Of a DNA stretch of 64,000 nucleotides, positions 59,701-64,000 are shown piece after piece. Source of the DNA: Lineus longissimus (taxonomy: Eukaryota; Nemertea; Pilidiophora; Heteronemertea; Lineidae); NCBI RefSeq assembly GCF_910592395.1, contig NC_088317.1, positions 13,514,001 to 13,578,000 of the forward strand, read 5' to 3'. The notes below the pieces were generated by a model. It was not told the origin of the DNA. It did not search any database and was given only the letters and a program-made list of their open reading frames with translations. Both the position numbers and the translations under genes were made by a program. Position 1 is the stretch's first letter. Each line of letters opens with the position of its first letter.

Positions 59701-62370
59701 CTATTGCGCTGTAAGGATCATCACCTAGCATCCACAGTTCTGAAAAGCAATGTAAGAGAGGGGGTGTTTGTTAGCTCAGTTTGTAGGATCACCTTGCTAT
59801 TCTTCTTCTTCAGCATACGCTCTGCACTTGGAGGTGATTTTCTCCAGGGAGTATTCCTCCTCCAAGGCGGGATAAGCATGATATACGGTTTATTGGCCTA
59901 GTGAATACGACTTGGAGAGAGGTTGAGTCCACGAAAGCTACTGACGTTTCCCACTTGGTGAAACACAATCCTTGATTCTCCCCAGAGTTGAACCTGCCAT
60001 ACCTGGGCCCTTTTGCGTGGTAGTCAGCAGTCTTAACCACTAGGCTATGAGGTTCCCTACTCTTGCTATTGATACCGCTGACCACCCATCCAAACCTGGA
60101 CAGGCCTATCATGCCATTCTGGACATCAGTGGAATGATAAAGAGGCCACTTGGAGACATAGAAAAGCTGGAAGCAGTCTACCAATGCCATAATCATCTAC
60201 AGCTTCCATTCCAGGCCTACTATAGGCTAGCAGAGGGTTCGAGTTCATTTCAAGCTGTCACAAGCTGTCATAATTCTACACGTCTATTAACAATCATGGA
60301 CCTCTCTCATGCTATCTGTGGCAGCCTATGTTTTGGTTTTTAGAAATGTGTCTTCATTTTACACGTCAAAGATATGCAGAACTCAGGTGGGACTAAAAAA
60401 GAACAGGAGAAAAGACTGTATCCAGGAAAAGGTATGCTGAATACAAGGTGATAATATCATCTTTATGGATATTAAAATGCCCAGAAAACTATAACATCAA
60501 ATACTATGAGAAAAATGCCACCCAGGGTAATGATCAAAAGTAGATTTCCGATTCATACCACCAACGATGTCATCACCATCTGAAAAATGATATCATAAAG
60601 GTGTCTAACTGGTACACATGTATGGTGTTGAGGAAAAAGAGACATTTCTCACCGAGTCTAAGCCTAATCCATTTTGTCAAATCACATCTTCAGCAAAGCT
60701 ACGATGAACTGTAAAAAAGCCGTGTAATGTTTGCATGGGACGTGCAAGACAACAAGTAAGAGTGTACTGTAAAACAGCCACATTTGTGACCCGTCACAGC
60801 AAAAGCAGGCGCATGTCGCTCTCAGCTTGGCAGGTTGAGACAGACTGTTTGTTCATTTGTCTGTTGTCTGCCTTTTGTGAAATATGAGTACATCAATTTC
60901 TTCCAATATCTCCTGGTGTCATTTAAGCTCATCTTCTGTGCGACATGCGCCTGGTTTTGCTGTGAGGGGTCACATTTTCTGAAGGGTGAGTTATAGGTTT
61001 TACATGCACAGGGGCATTTGATATGTAACATATGATATAATTGGACATGAGGTGACAGGTGGTATCAATGGCCAGACAGGAGCCAGCTTAAATCTTGGCC
61101 TGTTTCCTCAACTACACAACAGTCACCGCCTCCCCCCTACTCTCTAACGAAATCATTTCCAATGACCTCCAGTCTAAGTAAATGTCAGTATACTACAGCC
61201 CCCCCCCCTTCCCTCCCCACTCTAATAATGATATATGTCCATTTCAAATCAAATATTTTCACTATTAAAGAGTGCCTTCACATGATTTAGATCTATAGAA
61301 TATGGAAATGAATATGTTCAGAGTACATTCATGGAGTATGACGAGAGTGAAGAAGGGTCACGATTTATACAGAGGATGTTATTGTTAAGACGCTCGTCCA
61401 AGTGTGGTTTCATTTTAGCTCTTTTCTCTCCCAGTGACCTTTTATTCCTAGCAGAACCTGAAACACAGTCAGAGAATACAACATTGCGTGCCCCAGAAAT
61501 AAAAACACCACAATATCTGATAATGATTAGCTGGAGAAATGTAGCAAGCCTCAACAGCCATGAAATGGACTTTATTTTCTACATGTTGATTTCTTAAAGA
61601 TCATTATGCTTTGTTTACAAGTTGCATAATCTAGGTTGACTTGTTCCGTGCTTCAGAGTGACCCCATATTATGTGACCCGCTCTACCAAAACTAGGCGCT
61701 TGTCGCATCTGAACTTGACAGGTTGATACGGGCTTGTTGTTCATTTCCCTATTGTAGACCTTTTGTGAAATGTGACCAAATCAGTTTGTAATAGATTTCA
61801 CAAACGGTCTACAATAGGGAAATGAACAACAAGTCCGTATCTGGTATCAACCTGTCGAGTTCAGATGCGACAAGCGCCTAGTTTTGGTAGAGCGAGTCAC
61901 ATATGTGACCCATTCTAGCAAAACCAGTCGCATGTCGCTAATAAGATGAGCCTACGATGACACCTGGAGATAATAGAAGAAATTGATGTTGTCAGACTTC
62001 ACAAAAGGCAGACAATAGTGAAATGAACAAACAGTCCGTCTCAACCTGCCAAGCTCAGAGGGACATGCGACTGGTTTTGCTGGAACGGGTCACATATATA
62101 ACTAATTTCAGATTTCCTTACACTTCACGATATTGGGCTGGTAACATAACAACATGAACAAGTTTGCCCTCAGGTCATTCAATGGAAAGTGCTCCTGTTC
62201 CAGTCTTATTGACACTGGAGCATATCTGACATTGCTGATGGGAGCAGTACCTAGTCCATCTCTTGAACTGCAAACTTACCTCCTTTTCTCATGCCAAAAA
62301 ATCCTTGAGCCCCAGGAATGATGACCGCCAACATCAACACGCCACACACAAACACCCATGTCCACGACAT
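41224..62370 (-). CDS. gp130-like class I cytokine receptor, whole gene
   Basis: Nineteen coding exons assembled by hand on the minus strand, of which 18 fit in one mRNA; the joined frame is 3219 nt, 1072 residues. Order: signal peptide, Ig1, (dead Ig2), Ig3, cysteine-rich cytokine-binding D1, D2, three more FN3 modules each split over two exons, transmembrane helix, cytoplasmic tail. Ig, then D1/D2, then FN3, then TM is the layout of gp130/LIFR and resembles insect Domeless. In that family the receptor binds a helical cytokine at the cell surface and signals through JAK/STAT; this function is inferred. Oddities: no WSXWS motif (FESDP sits at its expected place), no clear proline-rich box 1, and only five tyrosines in the tail. 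An Ig/FN3 adhesion receptor is the alternative, but the D1 cysteine pattern argues for a cytokine receptor. Confidence 0.75.
41513..41584 (-). repeat. exact 36-bp tandem duplication in receptor tail
   Basis: Two back-to-back identical 36-bp units, 41513-41548 and 41549-41584, inside the last receptor exon. They keep the frame and duplicate 12 residues. Perfect identity suggests a recent slip or an array that varies in number. Confidence 0.9.
41939..42248 (-). CDS. receptor exon: cytoplasmic tail 1
   Basis: After CTTCAG reads VDLHEDESDPCDQYAGLPRE and continues acidic and Ser-rich, with tyrosines in QYAGL, DYNET and CYALG. Ends IKIC in phase 1 at GTACGT. Low-complexity and probably unfolded. 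Confidence 0.82.
42496..42565 (-). CDS. receptor exon: juxtamembrane segment
   Basis: Reads IFGIRRHKKTKEAVKIKRTP and AVK|GTATGT after TTTCAG. The basic stop-transfer run places this side in the cytosol. Only one proline, so a canonical JAK-binding box 1 is not visible. Phase 2 to 0. Confidence 0.82.
42625..42750. mobile_element. 126-bp Harbinger-type MITE hairpin
   Basis: ACCACAGTGAAATATGTGAT and its inverse form arms of about 54 bp around a 17-bp loop. TTA flanks both sides. Lies in the intron between the transmembrane and juxtamembrane exons. Confidence 0.75.
42945..43011 (-). CDS. receptor exon: transmembrane helix
   Basis: A 67-nt exon, phase 1 to 2. After TTCCAG it reads DVGVIVGVGVGCLAFLGLIV and VAM, a Gly/Val-rich single transmembrane helix. 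It is too short to stand out as an ORF. Confidence 0.86.
43341..43511 (-). CDS. receptor exon: fifth FN3, second half
   Basis: After TTATTCAG reads ESRSINISEGEFSQPHFYP, GSRYMVQAEAVSSSGGRSPE and WMDVFVATADHQTG. The Y-M-V-x-A-E-A strand and SPEW turn are classic for the membrane-proximal FN3 of cytokine receptors. Phase 1 to 1, donor ACAG|GTAAGT. Confidence 0.82.
44111..44260 (-). CDS. receptor exon: fifth FN3, first half
   Basis: After TTGCAG reads VPTVPPNLNLRPEPKKVQVQ and later CRTSNNVTCSG|GTGAGG. Phase 1 to 1. Three cysteines in this half are unusual for a plain FN3 domain. Confidence 0.76.
44670..44817 (-). CDS. receptor exon: fourth FN3, second half
   Basis: After TTTCCAG reads SPLKTLTVPAAKRLVRVDNG, NIYKIGLVRPTPGKPG and LVKWSRCIYKQNE. 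Phase 0 to 1. The Y-x-I-x-L-V-R strand and following turn fit FN3 F-G; KWSRC is only a partial WS-like motif. Confidence 0.78.
45227..45375 (-). CDS. receptor exon: fourth FN3, first half
   Basis: Reads SAPFVFVEAIRDQNDDYVNV, TWEIPSEMDGEDVLIIYC and ends CSKM|GTACGT. Phase 1 to 0. Two acceptors six bases apart (TCTAG at 45376 and TTTCAG at 45370) both keep the frame, adding or dropping two residues. Confidence 0.8.
45421..46720 (+). repeat. possible solo LTR-like sequence
   Basis: Has a TATA-like GGGGTATTTAAACTGG near 46297, a GC-richer start-like stretch, and ends ACGGGTGGTGGCAGC near 46700, similar to the primer-site border of Gypsy elements. No second copy in the window; borders not fixed. 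It lies in an intron of the receptor. Confidence 0.35.
46793..46899. repeat. pentanucleotide microsatellite (GGTGT)n
   Basis: About 20 units of GGTGT with two interruptions in an intron of the receptor. Confidence 0.92.
47051..47297 (-). CDS. receptor exon: third FN3, second half
   Basis: After TTTTTCAG reads KIPEIKRNGNITIKVSIVIA and later DDKSYVIKLETMSTSLGRNT, the FN3 F and G strands. Ends in phase 1 at GAAC|GTAGGT. Confidence 0.78.
47601..47683 (-). CDS. receptor exon: third FN3, first half
   Basis: After TTTCAG reads VPAENPQLIATDIEQYGGGE and KKVTLFWK|GTACGT. Phase 1 to 0. Pro-rich start and B-strand Trp of an FN3 domain. Confidence 0.8.
47826..48237 (-). repeat. tRNA-derived SINE
   Basis: On the minus strand it begins with a tRNA-like head: A box TGGCCTAGTGG and B box GGTTCGATCCC about 40 bp apart, then a body, and a (GAA)n tail at 47826-47850. 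A second copy is at 59798-60060. Confidence 0.82.
48391..48538 (-). CDS. receptor D2 second-half exon
   Basis: Reads LTFTKLSTTSLMVSDLIPHG, EYTAQITASPKYAGFESDP and ends MPPDG|GTGAG. Phase 0 to 1. The Y-x-A/V-x-I-x-A strand is typical of FN3 F. The residues FESDP stand where class I receptors usually have WSXWS. Confidence 0.8.
48600..50420. other. receptor intron, no gene seen
   Basis: AT-rich sequence. The plus ORF 49996-50382 has no recognised domain; its composition (Thr, Gln, Asn, His) looks non-coding. Confidence 0.45.
50700..50999 (+). mobile_element. LINE (CR1/Jockey-like) 3' end
   Basis: The plus strand reads AAAALWNDLPSNIR and SITTFKTLLKTHLFQQ then a stop, the standard C-terminus of such reverse-transcriptase ORFs, then AAGCGCCTTTGAACG and GGGCGCTATATAAATG, then a (GATA)n tail. 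5' truncated. Confidence 0.8.
51937..52250. repeat. 49-bp tandem repeat
   Basis: Six to seven nearly identical units with CATAGCAACAGCTACCCATG, GGCAATAGGTCGGCC and ATGCTGAGT. Located in the long intron between the alternative D2 exons and their partner exon. Confidence 0.92.
52358..52402. repeat. 13-bp tandem repeat
   Basis: Three to four units of ATTCACTGTGCAT. Confidence 0.8.
53316..53452 (-). CDS. receptor D2 first-half exon, version B
   Basis: After TTTTCAG the frame reads VKPSPVKLSRPNVTDP, LVVLRWQKAH and ends ATNFDHK|GTATTT. Phase 1 to 0, the same as version A. A transcript using both would lose frame, so it should be an alternative to A. Either joins the phase-0 exon at 48538. Confidence 0.78.
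53739..53887 (-). CDS. receptor D2 first-half exon, version A
   Basis: After acceptor ATTGCAG the frame reads VRPVPVPSITAAIVNSRSVK, SSWKPDKKWR and ends KQFHHQ|GTAAAC. It is the first half of an FN3 domain with the Pro-rich start and B-strand Trp. Phase 1 to 0. Homologous in length, phase and pattern to the next exon (version B). Confidence 0.78.
53930..54245. repeat. dispersed repeat with ACAAGAGCT start and TGACCT hexamers
   Basis: Starts AAAACAAGAGCTACGCAGAG, has TGACCTTGACCTTTGACC near 54050 and ends with GACGGACGGACAGACGGACC and CATACCATAATACGCTCCG. A family of this pattern is widespread in marine invertebrates. It sits between two receptor exons. Confidence 0.65.
54281..54471 (-). CDS. 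receptor exon: cytokine-binding D1, second half
   Basis: Reads CSNSMPFTKCDMNTSTNTC and then PNYTCIKAECWNDAFGNSS. The spaced cysteines and the Y-x-C-x-x-A-E-x-W-N pattern are close to the gp130/LIFR D1 domain. Several NxS/T sites. Phase 2 to 1, acceptor TTTGCAG, donor AGAG|GTGAGG. Confidence 0.82.
55645..55719. repeat. 75-bp perfect hairpin
   Basis: Arms of about 30 bases, CGTCTTGGTTCCCTCGGCTG with GTTCCTAG and its inverse, with a short loop. Size and pairing resemble a pre-miRNA or a very short MITE. Confidence 0.7.
56345..56522 (-). CDS. receptor exon: cytokine-binding D1, first half
   Basis: Opens EKPMKPFLNLTNQDAVLVYN and continues into NWENLTIIISPT; ends LLTKCQIWFNW with a cysteine two residues before Trp. 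Phase 1 to 2, donor GGAG|GTGAGT. The C-x-W start of the cysteine pattern matches D1 of class I cytokine receptors. Confidence 0.78.
57235..57729. mobile_element. 495-bp element with 9-bp target duplication carrying a first-exon-like segment
   Basis: Inverted ends of about 60 bp (GGTAACCGGAAAAATGCCGA, then GACC repeats, then ACCTGCCAACCTAC) between direct repeats CAACAAGGG at 57226-57234 and 57730-57738. MULE-like. The interior is not palindromic: it holds a short ORF with ATG and a strong donor. Confidence 0.8.
57358..57431 (+). CDS. candidate captured first exon
   Basis: ATG opens MDVMESDVSDSSISSQLYRE then NEPT, 24 codons plus two bases, ending at CG|GTAAGG, a consensus donor. Acidic and Ser-rich, as many regulatory N-termini are. 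No partner exon on the plus strand was found in the window. I infer a captured gene fragment; a real nested gene or chance are alternatives. Confidence 0.4.
58191..58466 (-). CDS. receptor exon: Ig-like domain 3
   Basis: Opens AVYGICNATGIS (first core cysteine) and carries KKSQCGVYICRYG, the YxC F strand, then STVWLQVSG at a GTAAG donor. Phase 1 to 1. It lacks the first strand seen in Ig1. The acceptor is CTGAG, weak but in phase. Confidence 0.78.
58792..59114 (-). pseudogene. receptor broken Ig exon (Ig2)
   Basis: The exon is homologous to its neighbours: it opens with LYLHGGNLVG (compare ELWMLGDD in Ig1) and closes with RSQFGWYICYYQPGG and the same TLYVGG|GTAAG donor. The first part and the last part are in different frames. 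The shift lies at the codon of the first core cysteine near 59060 and looks like loss of one base. The only acceptor AG (CTGAG) also gives the wrong phase after Ig1. Since the neighbours join phase 1 to phase 1, the exon can be skipped silently. A sequence error could explain the frameshift but not the acceptor. Confidence 0.7.
59452..59739 (-). CDS. receptor exon: Ig-like domain 1
   Basis: One-exon Ig domain, phase 1 to 1, 96 codons. It shows GVCNVTSPS with the first core cysteine, a Ser/Thr- and Asn-rich middle with N-glycosylation sites, and SKSQYGKYKCFYKD with the YxC core of an Ig F strand. Acceptor TTTTCAG, donor GGTG|GTAAGA. Confidence 0.84.
59798..60060 (-). repeat. tRNA-derived SINE, second copy
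   Basis: Minus-strand head with A box TAGCCTAGTGG and a decayed B box GGTTCAACTCT, body shared with 47826-48237, tail GAAGAAGAAGAAT. Confidence 0.75.
60559..60579 (-). CDS. receptor candidate 21-nt microexon
   Basis: Between TTTTTCAG and GTATGA lies a 21-nt stretch of phase 1 to 1 that would add DGDDIVG between the signal peptide and Ig1. Being symmetric it may be included or skipped. Support is only the splice borders and the phase. Confidence 0.45.
60785..60974. mobile_element. MITE of the TGTGACCC family, copy A
   Basis: Ends TGTGACCCGTCACAGCAAAA and its inverse, inner arms CGCATGTCGC. Two relatives follow at 61672 and 61904. Confidence 0.72.
61672..61901. mobile_element. MITE of the TGTGACCC family, copy B
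   Basis: A nearly perfect palindrome with ends TGTGACCCGCTCTACCAAAA and its inverse, each arm about 110 bp. Confidence 0.75.
61904..62094. mobile_element. MITE of the TGTGACCC family, copy C
   Basis: Ends TGTGACCCATTCTAGCAAAA and its inverse. Adjacent to copy B, 2 bp apart. Both lie in the first intron of the receptor, within 700 bp of its start codon. Confidence 0.72.
62280..62370 (-). CDS. receptor exon 1: signal peptide
   Basis: ATG then MSWTWVFVCGVLMLAVIIPG, a clear signal peptide, followed by AQGFFGMRKG. Donor GGAG|GTAAGT, phase 1. The start is the first ATG of the frame. The true transcription start lies further up and cannot be fixed from sequence. Confidence 0.82.
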
Positions 62371-62925
62371 GATTCACTTTGAACCAATGTTCAATACAAG
62401 CAAGTCTAGATAAGATACATCAACTATCCCTTATCTACCACAGGAGACAGTAAGTATACACTATGTATCCTGTTAGGTGTATCACCGGTATCCCATCTGT
62501 CACCTCATCAGCCTTTATGATACTGTTGTGAACACACAGTAAAATTTCACTGCATTCAAATCATATCACAATGTAAATCCAGACAAGCCAGCAATGGGGT
62601 GCCCAGTGATAGATGTCCATAAGTGTCATCACGGTAACCGATAAACAGCTCTGAGTAAATCACTATTTATAAGGAGTGTAGTATCCAGCAGGAAATAAAT
62701 GAAAATTCATGATGTGGCACACACTCTGAAAGGATAATAAGTAGAGCATAGTTAGTGTTAGTAAACTGTAATACCGGTAATAAAAACAAAGCTTTTCAAA
62801 TATATATTAACCTGCCACTGTACCTGATAGAGTCATACATCAACTTGCCTAGAGTTGAGTGGTGAATCTAAAATTTATGCAGAGTGAAAATGAAAGGTTG
62901 AGGATTTAATCAAGTTACCATCATT

Positions 62926-63973
62926 GGCTTGTGGTATTCGACTCGATGACTCGACGACGCGATGACTCGATGACGCGATCAAGTTGGAATCTTTTTAAAG
63001 AATATCACTGCCTGGACTGTAATTTATACATAGAATCATAAGTGGAGGAAAATAAAAAAGAACTGATCATTACCAACCCCTTTCCAGCTGTTTTCACCGT
63101 ATCTAATCCGACCATTTTTCGTTTCCTACAAGTTCGCATTTTTGATAAAACCATGCGCCATGTTGCTATGCAAGCTTACCGTCAATACAGCTGAATACAC
63201 CTAAATATAGCTGGTTCAGATCAACCTCCTACCCAGGTTCTTTACGAGCAGAAATTCCAATGTTAAAATGACACGCGAGTTCCTGGAGACAAGGTTGGCT
63301 CTGGATATCCGTTCAGCACGGCAATATTAAATGTCCTATACACCTTTCCAGAAATGGGGCGCTGAGTGTCCGAAATAGTGATGTCATAAGGGGAAACTAG
63401 GCCTGTGGTGGAGGGACAAAGGAGATAGTCATGGTTGACCAACACACTTGGATGCCTTTAATGACGGACAAGGGGGAAAAAGTTAGTTCCAATGCAAGCC
63501 ACCAATTTCGGAAAGCATGTATAGGGGCTGATGTATTGGGGGGGGGGGGGGGGGGGGGCAGATGTCAAGGGGCGGAAGAGGGACTGAGTGACTGAGTCTA
63601 AAAAACTGCACATATGCGAAATTCCGATTGTTGACAGACTACCACATGACATCTGACATTGGCCACTAGAAGCTTGTTTGTCAATTAAATCTCCGGTCAT
63701 TTTGCATGCTATGAAACTTCCGCGAGTCCTTTAAATATCAAAATCAATCGCGGGGACCAATCTTCAGTGGCCATGGCTGGGGGGGGGGGGGGGGGGGCAC
63801 ATCCTTCTACATACCGTAGCTGGGTATGGGAAGGCCGAGCTAAAACCTCTGCTGTTGCAGCGGTAGCCCGGAGACCAGGACCATGGGATTCCGTATTTTA
63901 ACAAAAATCCATAGCAACGATCGCGTCATCGAGCCATCGCGTCGTCGAGTCATCGAGTCGAATACCACAAGCC
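62926..63973. mobile_element. 1-kb element with ~56-bp inverted ends, upstream of the receptor
   Basis: Left end GGCTTGTGGTATTCGACTCG followed by CGATGACTCGA repeats, mirrored at 63918-63973. No exact target duplication. The interior has G21 and G18 tracts at 63539-63559 and 63781-63798. It occupies the region where the receptor promoter would lie. Confidence 0.7.
63538..63560 (+). repeat. long poly-G tract
   Basis: About 20 uninterrupted G. A second run of about 18 G is at 63781-63798. Long G runs can fold as quadruplex and are often mis-assembled. Confidence 0.85.
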
Positions 63974-64000
63974 GGTGATTTGCAAAAGGGCGCCTCTTCA

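Overview
The window looks like nuclear DNA of an animal, most likely a marine invertebrate (lophotrochozoan such as a mollusc or brachiopod is my guess; the taxon is not proven). The reasons are short exons with GT-AG borders separated by kilobase introns, secreted and receptor proteins of metazoan type, and dense SINEs, MITEs, foldback elements and BEL/Pao and LINE debris. There is no operon structure. Both genes I could assemble lie on the minus strand. Their exon joins were checked by hand: the splice phases agree throughout and give one open frame per gene.

Gene 1 (minus, 25390 down to 8137) has 8 coding exons and 441 residues. It encodes a signal peptide, two von Willebrand factor A domains with complete MIDAS motifs, and a short charged C-terminal tail. 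It is a secreted matrilin-like or collagen-like matrix/adhesion protein. Its introns hold an unassigned plus-strand ORF (16875-17372), a 580-bp near-perfect palindrome, a 2.5-kb inverted-repeat element and several MITEs.

The stretch between the genes (25.4-41.2 kb) is almost wholly mobile DNA. It contains a pogo-type MITE, tandem 300-bp repeat clusters rich in AGGTCA hexamers, a broken BEL/Pao element split by such a cluster, a PIF/Harbinger element whose right end was hit by a small element with 443-446-bp direct terminal repeats, and a 1.44-kb element carrying two inverted arrays of a 21-bp repeat.

Gene 2 (minus, 62370 down to 41224) encodes a single-pass receptor of gp130 / class I cytokine receptor architecture: signal peptide, Ig domains, a cysteine-patterned cytokine-binding D1, a D2 FN3, three more FN3 domains, a transmembrane helix and a cytoplasmic tail of about 285 residues. 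The assembled mRNA codes for about 1072 residues. Two homologous copies of the first D2 half-exon (53739-53887 and 53316-53452) have phases that forbid joint use, so they look mutually exclusive. A middle Ig exon (58792-59114) carries a frameshift and an out-of-phase acceptor but can be skipped without loss of frame. A transposon-like element with 9-bp target duplications in the same gene carries a small plus-strand first-exon-like sequence.

The first 7 kb and the last 1.6 kb hold repeats and no gene I can support.
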